A stretch of 64,000 nt of DNA from Actinomycetota bacterium (GTDB taxonomy: Bacteria > Actinomycetota > Actinomycetes > Actinomycetales > Dermatophilaceae): the NCBI GenBank assembly GCA_020160805.1, contig JAIUPO010000018.1, forward strand, positions 1 through 64,000, in the 5' to 3' direction. Within the stretch, counting starts at the first letter, position 1; each line of letters starts with the position of its first letter. This document shows positions 34,770 to 44,742 of the stretch, piece by piece. The position numbers and the translations under genes were made by a program. Under the pieces are notes generated by a model. That model saw nothing but the letters and a program-made list of their open reading frames with translations, did no database searches and was not told the DNA's origin.

Positions 34770-36646
34770 TCAACCGAGAGCTTCGTCGACGAAGCACCAG
34801 CGCCAGGCTTCGCCGGGCTCCAGGGAGCGCATGACCGGATGACCGGAGGCGTGGAAATGGGCGGTCGCGTGCTTGCCGGGTGAGGAGTCGCAGCAGCCGA
34901 CCTGGCCGCACTCGGTGCATAGCCGCAAGTGCACCCAGGTCATTCCGGTTTCCAGGCATTCGTGGCAGCCCTCGGGGCTGTCGGGGACGACGCACCGCGG
35001 CTCGACGGATAAGTGCTCGCAGGCGGCCGCGATCTGGTCGGGCGCGCGCAAAGGCGTCTCCCGGAGCCGCTCGCTGCGCCGGGCGCTGACGGTCAGAGCC
35101 GCCTCCTCGGCGTCCATGGCATTGAGGACCTGTCCGAGCACATGCTGGTCAACCTCCCCGGCAGCGCGGATCTTCAACAACTGGGCTCGCTCGGCGCCGA
35201 TCATCTGTAGGCGCAGGCGCCGATAGGCCTCGCTTGGGGTCTCGCTGCCGGCATCGCCGAGCTGCTCCCAGATCCGGTTGACCCGGGCCGTCGACTGCTC
35301 CTTGATCGCCGCGAGGGCGCTCGGGTCGGCGTTCGGATCGGCCTCGATCGAGCGCAGGCCCGCACCGACCGCCGAGGCGACGACGGTCGCCGCGACGAGG
35401 GCATCCTCACGCGGATCGGGACCCCGGACGTCGAGTGAACGTGCCAACGCTGGCAGCGTAAAGCCCTGCAGCAGAAGAGTTCCCACCGTGACGATGAGGG
35501 CGATGAGGACAAGAACCGGCCGCAGGGGCGTGTCCTCCGGCAAGGTGAGGGCGGCGGCGAGGGTGACCACGCCGCGCATACCTGCCCAGGAACTGACGGC
35601 AGCGACTTTGGCGGCCTCGGCGCTCTGACCACCCTGGCGGCGGAAGGCCAGGAGGGTGAAGGGGAAGATCCAGACCGGCCGGAGCACCAGGCATACGAGC
35701 AGCACCACCAGTCCCACCCCGACTCCGCGGGCGAGAGTCAACTCGCTCTCGTCGACCCGGGCGATGATCGACTGCATCTGCAGGCCGATCAGCAAGAAGA
35801 CGGCATTCTCCAGCAGGAAGGTGATGCTCGCCCAGTTGATGCGCTCCGAGAGCCGCGAGGACGCACTCTGCAGGACCGGTGCCTTGTGGGCCAGCAGCAG
35901 GCCCGCGGTCACGACCGCCAGCACGCCGGAGCCGTGGATCTTCTCGGCGGGGACATAGGCGAGGAAGGGGACCGCAAAGGAGAGCGCGGTGTCCGCGGCG
36001 GTCTCGGTGAGGTGGCGGCGGACGGCGGCGACGACGAGGAAAACCAGCCAGCCGACGACCAATCCGCCGAGGACTGCCCGCCCGAAGTCCAGCGCCACGC
36101 TCATCGTCGTCACCTCGCCCGCGTGTCCGGCACCAACGGCGAGACCCGCCGCCGCGACGGCCGTGCGCAGCGAGACCAGGGCCGTCGCATCATTGAGCAA
36201 GGACTCGCCTTCGAGGACGGTCGTCGTCCGGCGGGGCAGGCCGATGCTGCGGGCGACGGCGGTAGCCGCGACCGCGTCCGGGGGAGCGCGATCGCGCCGA
36301 GAGCGAAGGCAACGGCGAAGTTGATTGGCAAGAGCCAGCTTGCGACGATCGCCACGCCGAGCGCGGTGAAGAGCACCAGCCCCACCGAGAGCCCGAGGAT
36401 CGGCGTCAGCAGGCGCCGAAGGTCGATGAGCGAGGTGTTGAGCGCCGCGGCATACAGCAGTGGCGGGAGCAGCCCAAAAAGCACCACCTCGGGCGACATC
36501 GACACCTCGGGCAGGCCCGGGACATAGGAGGCCGCGACCCCGACGCCAAGCAAGGCCAGCGGCGCGGGCACCCCGATCGGTTCGCAGAGGCGGGCGATGA
36601 GGATGACCGTGGCGGCGATGGCGACAAGGGTCAGGGCGAGATCCAC
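34770..36646 (-). pseudogene. Na+/H+ antiporter (CPA1) with C-terminal UBP zinc finger, frameshifted
   Basis: The first about 120 residues (from GTG at 36646: VDLALTLVAIAATVILIARL to FAVAFALGAIALP) are in one frame. The rest (PDAVAATAVARSIGLPRRTT onward, several helices, a helical cytosolic region, and a C-terminal UBP-type zinc finger with CEHL, CHEC, CTECGQVGCC and HATAHFHASGHP) is in another. The switch occurs at a run of five G (36280-36284 on the plus strand); one more base would restore a single protein of about 625 residues. It may be a sequencing error, a real null allele, or slippage. Its role would be Na+/H+ exchange. Confidence 0.8.
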
Positions 36647-36779
36647 GGGTCGATTCTGGCCCGTGTGGGCCGCAGGGGTGAGCGGTGACACACACCGAAC
36701 GCCGCCATTGACGCCGCCTCGGTGCGGCAGTTCCGCTACCGTTCTCTCAACTTACTCGCCGGTAGCCAGGAGATTTCCC

Positions 36780-38000
36780 GTGTCCCGCACCCGTATGACC
36801 GCTGCCCTGACCGCTGTCGCCGCCTGCGCGGCCGTCCTGCCCGCCACCGCTGCGGGCGCCGCCGTTGAGCCGCCGCGCCCGGCCTTCTACGAAGCCCCCG
36901 CGTATGTCGCCGGCGCTGCCGGCGATGTGCTTCGCAGCGAGCTGATGACCTTCGCCGTCGACCCGGCCGGCCTGAGCAATCTGGTCATGACCTCGACCCG
37001 AGTGCTCTATGTCTCCACCGATCGCACCGGCGCCAAGATCGCCGTGTCCGGGACCGTCCTGGTGCCCAAGACGCCGTGGATCGGTGTCGGCAAGCGCCCG
37101 ATCATCGGCTATGCCGCGGGCACCCAAGGCCTCGCCGACCGCTGCGCCCCGTCGCGCATGCAGTCCGAAGGCCTGGAATACGAATCACTCTTCATCAAGG
37201 GCCTCATCGAGCGGGGGTATGCCGTCGCCCTCACCGACTATCAGGGGCTCGGCACCGCCGGAGTGCACACCTACATGAACCGGGTCGTGCAAGGACGCGC
37301 CGTCCTCGACGCCGTCCGTGCCGCCCAGCGACTCAGCGGCTCGGGCCTGTCGTCGCTGAATCCCGTTGGCCTGATGGGCTATTCGCAAGGCGGCGGGGCT
37401 TCCGCGTCAGCGGCCGAGCTCGCCGCGTCATACGCCCCCGACCTGAAAGTTAAGGGCGCCGTCGCCGGTGCCGTTCCGGCCGACCTCGGCGCCGTGGCGA
37501 GCAATCTCGACGGCGGGCTGTATGCCGAATTCGCGCTCTATGGGGTGCGCGGGCTTGCCGCCGGCTACAACCTCGACCTCACGCCATACCTCAACGCCAC
37601 CGGGCGACGCGTGATGGACGAGGTCGAAGGAGAGTGCGTGACCGACCTGTTCAACCACTCCTTCGTCAAGTCCAGCACCCTGTCCGCCGACGGCTCGACC
37701 TTCGCGCAGATGCTGGGCAAGGCACCCTTCGCCGCCATCGTTGCCGAGCAGAAGATCGGCAACCTCAAGCCCGCCATGCCGGTCCTTGTCACGCACTCCG
37801 TCCTCGACGACGTCATCCCCTTCACCGTCGGCAAGACGATGGCCAAGAGCTGGTGCACCAAGGGCGCCAATGTGTACTTCTCGCCCAACGCCACCCCCGC
37901 CCACATCGGCGGCATGCTCAACAACTCCGCCGAGATGTACTCCTTCTTCGAAGCCCGGTTCGCCGGCCTGCCTCAGTGGTCAAACTGTTGGACCCTGTAA
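36780..38000 (+). CDS. Secreted lipase/esterase of the secretory lipase (LIP) family
   Basis: The 406-residue protein has a signal peptide (about 1-27, RMTAALTAVAACAAVLPATA) and an alpha/beta-hydrolase triad: nucleophile Ser202 in LMGYSQGGGAS, Asp in HSVLDDVIPF and His in NATPAHIGG. The family hydrolyses acylglycerols outside the cell. The GTG at 36780 has AGGAG 7 nt upstream, deciding the start. The gene ends before a family P palindrome that separates it from the convergent peptidase gene. Confidence 0.88.
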   Translation: MSRTRMTAALTAVAACAAVLPATAAGAAVEPPRPAFYEAPAYVAGAAGDVLRSELMTFAVDPAGLSNLVMTSTRVLYVSTDRTGAKIAVSGTVLVPKTPWIGVGKRPIIGYAAGTQGLADRCAPSRMQSEGLEYESLFIKGLIERGYAVALTDYQGLGTAGVHTYMNRVVQGRAVLDAVRAAQRLSGSGLSSLNPVGLMGYSQGGGASASAAELAASYAPDLKVKGAVAGAVPADLGAVASNLDGGLYAEFALYGVRGLAAGYNLDLTPYLNATGRRVMDEVEGECVTDLFNHSFVKSSTLSADGSTFAQMLGKAPFAAIVAEQKIGNLKPAMPVLVTHSVLDDVIPFTVGKTMAKSWCTKGANVYFSPNATPAHIGGMLNNSAEMYSFFEARFAGLPQWSNCWTL

Positions 38001-38038
38001 AGCATTGAGCGAGCTGCGCTCGCGCCGGGAAACGTCCC

Positions 38039-38118
38039 AGCACTAGTTGGGTGACTGTGTATACGGAGCAACGTGTTCACAGTCACCTACCTGGTGCTAG
38101 CACCACTTAGGAGACGCG
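38039..38118. terminator. Family P palindrome copy 2 with an extra half-arm
   Basis: Arms starting AGCACTAGTTGGGTGACTGTG (38039 on) and ending CACAGTCACCTACCTGGTGCT (to 38098) pair with about five mismatches around a less conserved centre. A further half-copy of the left arm (AGCACCACTTAGGAGAC) starts at 38099. It is related in sequence to 91-150 and 54001-54064. It lies between the convergent lipase and DUF885 genes. Arms are quoted in part. Confidence 0.65.
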
Positions 38119-38153
38119 CCCTACGTGGCTTGGTTAGCGCCCTATCGCAAGCC

Positions 38154-39827
38154 TTACAGGGTGCCGAGGACGGCGGCGCGAAGGGTGTCGAGGCCGACGC
38201 TGCCGATGTCGAGGGCGCGGCGGTGGAAGTCCTTGAGATCGAAATCCTCGCCGGCGCGACGCTCGGACTCCGCGCGCAGGTCCAGCCAGAGCCGCTCGCC
38301 GATCTTGTAGGACGGCGCCTGGCCCGGCCAGCCCAGATAGCGATCCAATTCAAATCGCAGCACCGATTCGGTCATCCGCGAATGCGCCGTCAGATAGCGC
38401 CACGCCTTGTCGTAATCCCACGCACCACCACCGACCTCGGCCGGCGCCTCGAAGCCGCAGTGCACGCCGATGTCGATGACCACGCGCGCCGCGCGCAGCG
38501 ACTGACCGTCGAGCAGGCCAAGCCGGTTGCCCGGGTCGTCCATGAAGCCCAACTCGGCCATCAGCCGCTCCGCATACAACGCCCACCCCTCGCCATGACC
38601 GGAGGTCCACGCGGCCAAGCGGCGCCAACTATTGAGCAAGTCCTTGCGGTAGACCGTCTGCGCCACCTGGAGGTGATGCCCCGGCACGCCCTCGTGATAG
38701 ACCGTCGTCAGCTCGCGCCACGTGGTGAACTCGGTGTCGCCCTTGGGCACCGACCACCACATCCGACCCGGGCGGGAGAAGTCGTCGCTCGGGCCGGTGT
38801 AATAGATCCCGCCGAGTTGGGTCGGCGCGATGCAGCCCTCGATCGTCCGCACCGGCCCCGGGATGTCGAAATGCACATCCGCGAGCGCGTCGATCGCCTC
38901 GTCGGCCTTTGCCTGCATCCATGCCTGCAGTGCCTCGGTGCCGTGCAATTGGTATGCCGGATCGGCGTCCAAGGCCGCGAGAACCTCGTCCAAACCCGCG
39001 CCTGGGCGGAGAGACTCAGCGATCGCCGCGCGCTCGGCCTCGATCCGGGCAACCTCCTCCTGACCCCACGCATAGGTCTCCGCGAGATCCACCGTGCTGC
39101 CGAGGAAATAGCGTGAATACAGCGAATAGGCCTGTGCCCCACAGGCATCGGCCTCGGGGGCGTGGGCACCGAGCAAATCGGTGAGGCGGGGACCAAAGGC
39201 GGCATAGGCGGCGGACGCGGCATCGATCCCCGCGAGGACCTCGTCGCGTACCGACTCGCTCATCGTCGCCGCAGCGGCGTTCTGCCGCAGGCCGGCGAAG
39301 TAGCCACCCTCGGCCGCGAAGTCCGCGCACTGCTGGGCGCACGCTTCGACCTGGCGCTTCGGTGCGACCTGGCCGCGATCGCGCGCCCCAGCCAGGGACT
39401 GCGCCCACTGATCGAGCGCGGAGCCCACAGCGGCGAGCCGGCGACCGAAGGTCGCCCACTCCTGATCCGTATTGGTCGGCATGAGATCGAAGACGCCGCG
39501 GATGCTCTGCAGCGGCGACGCGATGACATTGACCGCGCTGTCCTCCAGCCCGGCCGCGTAGATCTCCTCGGCCAGCCCCAACCGCTCCTGCATCGCGGCG
39601 ATGGTGACCTTGTCGATATCGTCCGCTGGCTCGGCCTCGGCAAGCCGGGCCAAGGTCTGCTGGCGAAGCGCGGACGCGGCGGCATAGCCCGCCGGTGAGA
39701 AGTCGTCGAGCCGGTCGTCATACCCGGGGATCCCCAGGTGGGTGGCGGTGATGGGGGAGAGGGCGACTTCGGCGGCGAAGTGCTCCTCGGCGATGGCGTC
39801 GACAGAGGTCGGGAGGCGGTCGGTCAC
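38154..39827 (-). CDS. DUF885 family metallopeptidase-like protein
   Basis: The 557-residue protein is of the DUF885 family, with the zinc-binding-type motif TTVYHEGVPGHHLQVAQ (HExxPGHH) and SGHGEGWALYAERLMAELGF downstream with the third acidic ligand. No signal peptide is seen, so it is probably a cytosolic peptidase. The GTG at 39827 follows TAACGT by 8 nt (leaderless pattern); the reading to 39995 is rejected. It is divergent from the membrane protein at 39892. Confidence 0.88.
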   Translation of the reverse strand: MTDRLPTSVDAIAEEHFAAEVALSPITATHLGIPGYDDRLDDFSPAGYAAASALRQQTLARLAEAEPADDIDKVTIAAMQERLGLAEEIYAAGLEDSAVNVIASPLQSIRGVFDLMPTNTDQEWATFGRRLAAVGSALDQWAQSLAGARDRGQVAPKRQVEACAQQCADFAAEGGYFAGLRQNAAAATMSESVRDEVLAGIDAASAAYAAFGPRLTDLLGAHAPEADACGAQAYSLYSRYFLGSTVDLAETYAWGQEEVARIEAERAAIAESLRPGAGLDEVLAALDADPAYQLHGTEALQAWMQAKADEAIDALADVHFDIPGPVRTIEGCIAPTQLGGIYYTGPSDDFSRPGRMWWSVPKGDTEFTTWRELTTVYHEGVPGHHLQVAQTVYRKDLLNSWRRLAAWTSGHGEGWALYAERLMAELGFMDDPGNRLGLLDGQSLRAARVVIDIGVHCGFEAPAEVGGGAWDYDKAWRYLTAHSRMTESVLRFELDRYLGWPGQAPSYKIGERLWLDLRAESERRAGEDFDLKDFHRRALDIGSVGLDTLRAAVLGTL

Positions 39828-39891
39828 GGTGTGCGACGTTACCCGAGAAGTGCGGCCGCACCGCAGGGATTCCTCGCCTACCCTTCTCGGT

Positions 39892-40350
39892 ATGCCAGCG
39901 CCCGGCCAGCCCGAGTCGCCCGCCGACGCGGCGCTGACGGCCCGCCGGGTGCGGCGCGCGGGCTGGGTTCTCGGTGCGGGGGCCGCCGTCCTCATTCCGT
40001 GGACGGCCTACCTGGCGTGGGAGTTGCCGGAACACGCCGTCGCCGTGAACTACGACTTGGCGTGGGGTGGCTTCGATGTGGGCCTGATCCTGCTGCTGGC
40101 GGCAGGTGCGTGGGCCGCCTTCCGCGCCAACCGGTGGCTGCCGGCTCTTGCTGCCGCGACAGCGACGATGTTGATCGTGGACGCCTGGTTCGATGTGGTC
40201 ACGTCGGGACCGAGCGATCGGTGGCTCGCGGTGGCGATGGCCGTGCTCATTGAGTTGCCCGTTGCGGTCGCCTGCCTGCGGCTGTCCGCGCACACCCAGG
40301 GCCTGGTGCTGTGGCGCGCCCGCCACTCGCGGGCGAAGGGACATCGGTGA
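39892..40350 (+). CDS. Hypothetical four-helix membrane protein
   Basis: The 152-residue protein has four hydrophobic segments (about 27-45, 64-82, 86-104, 112-130) and a basic C-terminus. It starts at an ATG 7 nt after TACCCT, so probably leaderless. I recognise no family motif. Its stop overlaps a possible GTG start of the MOSC gene (GTGA at 40347), so the two may be co-translated. Confidence 0.75.
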   Translation: MPAPGQPESPADAALTARRVRRAGWVLGAGAAVLIPWTAYLAWELPEHAVAVNYDLAWGGFDVGLILLLAAGAWAAFRANRWLPALAAATATMLIVDAWFDVVTSGPSDRWLAVAMAVLIELPVAVACLRLSAHTQGLVLWRARHSRAKGHR

Positions 40351-40376
40351 CGAGCGAACCGACATACCGTTGGCCC

Positions 40377-41024
40377 ATGCCCGCCGCGATTCTGTCGACC
40401 AATGTCGGCTCCCCGAGACCCAATGGCAGCAAGGCCACCCCGACGGGAATCCAGAAGTTGCCCGTGGACGCCCTCGACGTCGCCGCGCCAGGGCGGCGCA
40501 AGGGTCCGAGCGGCGTGGCCGGTGATTTCATCGGCAACGGCCGTCATCATGGCGGCGACGACCAGGCTGTGTATGCCGTGGCGCGGGAGGAACTTGACTG
40601 GTGGGCAACGGAATTGGGGCTCGAGCTGCCTAACGGGCACTTCGGGGAGAACCTCACGACCACCGGGATCGATGTCGATGCCGCGATCATCGGGTCGACC
40701 TGGCAGGTGGGGTCGGCGATCCTGGCTGTCACCGGTCCGCGCATCCCGTGCAGCACCTTCTCGACCCATATGCAACAGCCGCGCTGGGTCAAACGCTTCG
40801 CCGAGCGCGGCCGCACCGGGGCCTATTTCGCGGTGGTGGCGCCAGGCACGATCAGCCGGGGTGACGCGATCACCGTGCGTGATGTGCCAGATCACGGAAT
40901 CACCGTGCCGATGACCTTCCGGGCGTGGATGGGCGACCGCGATGAAGCTCGCCGCATCCTCGACCTCGGCGCCGGCTCGGCGCTGCTGCGCGAAGAACTG
41001 GCCGAGATGCTCGCGCGGAGCTAG
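40377..41024 (+). CDS. MOSC domain protein
   Basis: The 215-residue protein has the YiiM-like MOSC layout: STNVGSPRPNGSKATPTGI, the motif GDFIGNGRHHGGDDQAVYAV, and the conserved Cys in GPRIPCSTFSTHM that handles activated sulfur or a molybdenum cofactor. MOSC proteins carry out sulfur transfer or Mo-dependent reductions. The ATG at 40377 follows TACCGT by 6 nt; an upstream GTG at 40347, overlapping the previous stop, is an alternative start. Confidence 0.88.
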   Translation: MPAAILSTNVGSPRPNGSKATPTGIQKLPVDALDVAAPGRRKGPSGVAGDFIGNGRHHGGDDQAVYAVAREELDWWATELGLELPNGHFGENLTTTGIDVDAAIIGSTWQVGSAILAVTGPRIPCSTFSTHMQQPRWVKRFAERGRTGAYFAVVAPGTISRGDAITVRDVPDHGITVPMTFRAWMGDRDEARRILDLGAGSALLREELAEMLARS

Positions 41025-41028
41025 GGCG

Positions 41029-41256
41029 TCAGGCGCGGCGGACGGAGGTGCGCCAGCCGCCGGGGCCGTTGTGGGTGGGTGCGTGCACCGCGGCGGCATG
41101 GTCCACCCAGCCGGGGGTATGCGGAGTGGTCCCGCCCTCGACCTCCCCTCCGGCGGCGCTGAGGACCGCGACGAGCGCGGCAATCTCCTCGGCGCTCGGA
41201 TTGCCGCGCACGATCCGCAGCACGGGCGCGGCTGCTGCTGAGTCAGGCGACGACAT
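41029..41256 (-). CDS. accE: Acyl-CoA carboxylase epsilon subunit
   Basis: The 75-residue protein has the epsilon signature PVLRIVRGNPSAEEIAALVA followed by a linker and a Trp-containing tail (GGWRTSVRRA). Epsilon subunits stimulate actinobacterial acyl-CoA carboxylases by bridging alpha and beta. The ATG at 41256 overlaps the stop of the beta-chain gene (TGATG), so it is translationally coupled. Confidence 0.9.
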   Translation of the reverse strand: MSSPDSAAAAPVLRIVRGNPSAEEIAALVAVLSAAGGEVEGGTTPHTPGWVDHAAAVHAPTHNGPGGWRTSVRRA

Positions 41257-42860
41257 CACAGCGGGATATTTCCGTGCTTCTTCGGCGGCAGGCTCTCGCG
41301 CTTGTTGCGCAGCGCCCGCAGCGCCCGGCTGACATTCATCCGGGTGTTGGACGGTGAGATGACGGTGTCGATATAGCCGCGTTCGGCGGCGATATACGGA
41401 TTCGCCAGCGTGTCCTCATAGTCCGTCACGAACTGCGCCCGCAGCGCCGTGACATCCTCTCCGGCCTCCTGGGCGGCGCCAAGCTCCTTGCGGTAGAGGA
41501 TGTTCACCGCACCCTGCGCGCCCATGACCGCGATCTGACCGGTCGGCCAGGACAGGTTGATGTCGGCGCCGAGGTGCTTCGAGCCCATGACGTCATACGC
41601 CCCGCCATAGGCCTTGCGGGTGATGACGGTGACCTTGGGGACGGTCGCCTCGGCATACGCATAGATCAGCTTCGCGCCGCGGCGGATGATGCCATTCCAC
41701 TCCTGCGAGGTGCCGGGCAGGAAGCCGGGCACGTCGACAAGGGTGAGGATCGGGATGTTGAAGGCATCGCAGGTCCGGACGAAGCGCGCGGCCTTCTCGG
41801 AGGCATCGATATCCAAGGTGCCGGCGAATTGCATCGGCTGGTTGGCGACGATACCGACACTGCGGCCGTCGATCCGGGCATACCCAATGAGGATGTTCGG
41901 CGCGAAAAGCGCTTGCACCTCAAGGAATTCGCCATCGTCGACCAGGTGCTCGATGACGGTCTTCATGTCATAGGGCTGATTGGCTGAGTCGGGGATGATC
42001 GTGTCGAGTTCGAGGTCGAGATCGGTGACGCTCAGATCGTTCTCGATGTCGTAGGAGGGCGGCTCGTCCAGATTGTTCGACGGCAAATAGGACAGCAGCG
42101 CCTTGACGTACTCGATGGCGTCGGCCTCGTCCGCCCCGAGATAGTGCGCATTGCCCGACTTGGTGTTGTGGGTCCGCGCGCCGCCGAGCTCTTCGAAGCC
42201 GACCTCTTCGCCGGTGACGGTCTTGATGACGTCCGGGCCGGTGATGAACATGTGCGAGGTCTGGTCGACCATGACGGTGAAGTCGGTGATGGCCGGTGAA
42301 TAGACCGCGCCGCCAGCGCAGGGGCCCATGATCAACGAGATCTGCGGGATCACCCCGGAGGCGTGGACATTGCGCAGGAAGATCTCGCCATACAGCCCGA
42401 GCGAGACCACACCCTCTTGGATGCGGGCCCCGCCGGAGTCGTTGAGGCCGACGACGGGGCAGCCGATCTTCATCGCGAAGTCCATGACCTTGACGATCTT
42501 TTCGCCGAAGACCTCGCCGAGCGATCCGCCAAAGACCGTGAAGTCCTGCGCGAAGACGGCCACCGTGCGCCCATCGACCTGGCCATAGCCGGTGACGACG
42601 CCATCGCCATACGGCCGGTGCTTCTCCTGGCCAAAGGCATTGCTGCGGTGCCGGGCGTACTTGTCCATCTCGATGAAGGTGCCCTCGTCGAGGAGCATCT
42701 CGATCCGTTCACGGGCGGTCATCTTGCCCTTGGCGTGCTGCTTTTCCACCGCGCGGGCAGAACCGGCATTGGCGACCTCGGCGACGCGGCGCTTCAAATC
42801 GGCCAGTTTGCCCGCGGTCGTGTGGAGGTCGATCTCCTGCGGCATGGCATCGGCGGTCAT
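41256..42860 (-). CDS. Acyl-CoA (propionyl/acetyl-CoA) carboxylase beta chain, AccD5-like
   Basis: The 534-residue carboxyltransferase has [56 protein letters not shown] and [20 protein letters not shown], the AccD5/PccB type that carboxylates short acyl-CoAs to supply (methyl)malonyl-CoA. The ATG at 42860 follows TAGGCT by 7 nt, with only 24 bp between it and the divergent birA start. It is followed by the epsilon subunit. Confidence 0.93.
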   Translation of the reverse strand: MTADAMPQEIDLHTTAGKLADLKRRVAEVANAGSARAVEKQHAKGKMTARERIEMLLDEGTFIEMDKYARHRSNAFGQEKHRPYGDGVVTGYGQVDGRTVAVFAQDFTVFGGSLGEVFGEKIVKVMDFAMKIGCPVVGLNDSGGARIQEGVVSLGLYGEIFLRNVHASGVIPQISLIMGPCAGGAVYSPAITDFTVMVDQTSHMFITGPDVIKTVTGEEVGFEELGGARTHNTKSGNAHYLGADEADAIEYVKALLSYLPSNNLDEPPSYDIENDLSVTDLDLELDTIIPDSANQPYDMKTVIEHLVDDGEFLEVQALFAPNILIGYARIDGRSVGIVANQPMQFAGTLDIDASEKAARFVRTCDAFNIPILTLVDVPGFLPGTSQEWNGIIRRGAKLIYAYAEATVPKVTVITRKAYGGAYDVMGSKHLGADINLSWPTGQIAVMGAQGAVNILYRKELGAAQEAGEDVTALRAQFVTDYEDTLANPYIAAERGYIDTVISPSNTRMNVSRALRALRNKRESLPPKKHGNIPL

Positions 42861-42884
42861 AGATCCGAGCCTAGCCTTGTGCCC
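42861..42884. promoter_or_regulatory. Overlapping divergent leaderless promoters of accD and birA
   Basis: The 24-bp gap between the two start codons contains TAGCCT (42872-42877, plus strand, 7 nt from the birA GTG) and TAGGCT on the minus strand (42873-42868, 7 nt from the accD ATG). The two -10 hexamers share two base pairs, so the promoters should be mutually exclusive on one DNA molecule. Confidence 0.65.
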
Positions 42885-43661
42885 GTGCGTCCCCCACTCG
42901 ATCTCGACCGCATCCGGGCCGGTGTGAAGGAGAGTTCCGTCACGCAGGTCCACCTGCACGAACAACTCGCCTCGACGAACACCGAAGCCGCCCGCCTGGG
43001 TATGCCGTGGGCCCTGGTCCTCGCCGAGCATCAGGTGGGTGGGAAGGGCCGGCTCGGGCGCCGGTGGAGCGAGGCGCCCCGCGCCGGGCTGGCGATGTCC
43101 GTGCTGGTCCCGACTCCGCCGGGCGCCCTCGGGTGGGTGCCGCTGCTGACGGGACTGGCCCTGCACCAGGCGGTGCGAGCCGTCACGGGTCTGGACACGG
43201 CGATCAAGTGGCCGAACGATCTGCTGGCTCAATCCGGCGCGAAGCTCGCGGGGATTCTCTGCGAACTGACGCCAGCCGGGATCGTCATCGGGGCCGGCCT
43301 GAACGTGCTGCACAGCCGAGATGAGCTGCCGGTCCCGACCGCCACCTCGCTGGCCCTTGAGCTCGGCCCCGGCGCGGCGCCGGACCGCACCGACCTGGTC
43401 ATCGCGTATGCCGGTGCGCTCAGCGCCGTCCTCAACGCCCAGCACGCGGGGGGAGCCGACGCGGCGGGGGAGCGGGCGGCATACCGCCGGGCCTGCACGA
43501 CGATCGGGGCGAGAGTGGAACTGTCCGACGGCACCGGGCGCGCCCGCCGGGTCGAGGTTGAGGCCGTCGACGACGACGGGCGGCTGGTGGTGCGCGATGC
43601 CAGCGGGCGGCCGGAGCACGTCACCGCAGGTGACGTGCATCACGTGCGCGTGGCAGAGTAG
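42885..43661 (+). CDS. birA: Biotin--[acetyl-CoA-carboxylase] ligase
   Basis: The 258-residue protein has the catalytic motifs: [24 protein letters not shown] (biotinoyl-AMP GRGRxGR-type loop), [10 protein letters not shown] and [10 protein letters not shown], then a C-terminal SH3-like cap. There is no N-terminal repressor helix-turn-helix, so it is a ligase only. It biotinylates the BCCP lysine at 22218-23984. The GTG start is predicted leaderless and divergent from accD, matching enzyme and substrate genes. Confidence 0.93.
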   Translation: MRPPLDLDRIRAGVKESSVTQVHLHEQLASTNTEAARLGMPWALVLAEHQVGGKGRLGRRWSEAPRAGLAMSVLVPTPPGALGWVPLLTGLALHQAVRAVTGLDTAIKWPNDLLAQSGAKLAGILCELTPAGIVIGAGLNVLHSRDELPVPTATSLALELGPGAAPDRTDLVIAYAGALSAVLNAQHAGGADAAGERAAYRRACTTIGARVELSDGTGRARRVEVEAVDDDGRLVVRDASGRPEHVTAGDVHHVRVAE

Positions 43662-43689
43662 GCCTTCGACCGGCACGTGGGAGAAGGCG

Positions 43690-44742
43690 TTGACGCACGA
43701 GGAAGCGGACGTCCAAGCGTTCCTGGAGGACATCCGGGTGCGATTGCTCGGCGACCACATCGCCACCGGCCGTCAGGAAATGTCGCGCCGCGCCGATCTG
43801 TCCCTCCCCATGGTCACGAACTTCTGGCACGCTCTGGGATTCCCGGTCTCGCAACCGGATTCGGGGTCCTTCGCGCAGGCAGATCTGGATGCGTTGCGTC
43901 AGATTTTGGACCTGATCGAGGCCGGACGGCTTGATGAGCAGCTGCTCCTCGGCATGACTCGCGCGGTTGCTCGCACGGCCGATCGGCTCACCGTCTGGCA
44001 GACGCAGCTCGTTGCCGAAACGCTCGCCGATCCCTCCTCCACCCTCGATGCTGGCGTTGACCTGGAAACGGCGATGGAGGTGGCGCGGCAACTCACAGCG
44101 GCTGCCGATGTCTTTGAGCCGCTGATGACGTATGCCTGGCGCCGCCACCTCTTCGGCGCACTGACCAGGATGGTCAGCGATGCCGATCCGCAGGAGGCCG
44201 AGGCCGGCCAATTGCGGCTGGTGGGGTTCGCCGATCTCGTGAACTTCACCTCGATCGTGCGGCGGGCGTCCGAACGCGATCTGGCCATCATGGTCCAACG
44301 CTTCGAGCGACTGGCCTCCGATGTCGTGACCGCCCATGGCGGCCGGGTCATCAAGACCGTCGGGGATGAGGCGCTCTTCGTCAACCGGGATGCCTTGGCC
44401 GGGACAGCCACCGCGCTCGACCTGATCGATGCCATGGCCGAGGAGGAGATGCTGCCGCAGGTGCGAGTCGGGTTGGCCTTCGGCCCCGTCCTGAGCCGGC
44501 TGGGCGATGTTTTCGGGACCACGGTCAACCGTGCCTCGCGGCTGACAGCGGTGGCGGGCGAGGGACGCGTGCTCGCCGACGAAGCCCTCTCGACGCGGCT
44601 CGCCCAGCATTCGGGCTTCAGCCTGCGCTCGACACGCCGCAGGCAACTTCGCGGGATCGGCCCGGTCACGCCGTCGGAGGTGCGCCGCAGCGCCGGGGAT
44701 CGCGGGTCGGCGGGTTCGGGCCCGCATACGATGACGCCATGA
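43690..44742 (+). CDS. Adenylate cyclase, class III, Rv1264-like
   Basis: The 350-residue protein has an N-terminal helical regulatory domain (about 1-165) and a class III cyclase homology domain. The expected residues are present: metal Asp182 ([12 protein letters not shown]) and Asp226 (TVGDEALF), Lys222, Asp273, Asn280 and Arg284 (VNRASRLTA). In the Rv1264 type the N-domain senses pH. The only in-frame start near the domain is a TTG at 43690 with AGAAGG upstream. Its stop overlaps the start of the response regulator. Confidence 0.85.
   Translation: MTHEEADVQAFLEDIRVRLLGDHIATGRQEMSRRADLSLPMVTNFWHALGFPVSQPDSGSFAQADLDALRQILDLIEAGRLDEQLLLGMTRAVARTADRLTVWQTQLVAETLADPSSTLDAGVDLETAMEVARQLTAAADVFEPLMTYAWRRHLFGALTRMVSDADPQEAEAGQLRLVGFADLVNFTSIVRRASERDLAIMVQRFERLASDVVTAHGGRVIKTVGDEALFVNRDALAGTATALDLIDAMAEEEMLPQVRVGLAFGPVLSRLGDVFGTTVNRASRLTAVAGEGRVLADEALSTRLAQHSGFSLRSTRRRQLRGIGPVTPSEVRRSAGDRGSAGSGPHTMTP

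Noticed and set aside
34735-34995. Longer start for the Maf protein
   Set aside because: The added residues have no family similarity, and a leaderless -10 fits the ATG at 34734.
44727-44732. TACGAT as proof of a separate response-regulator promoter
   Set aside because: It lies inside the cyclase gene next to an ATGA overlap, so coupling alone explains expression; kept only as a possible internal promoter.
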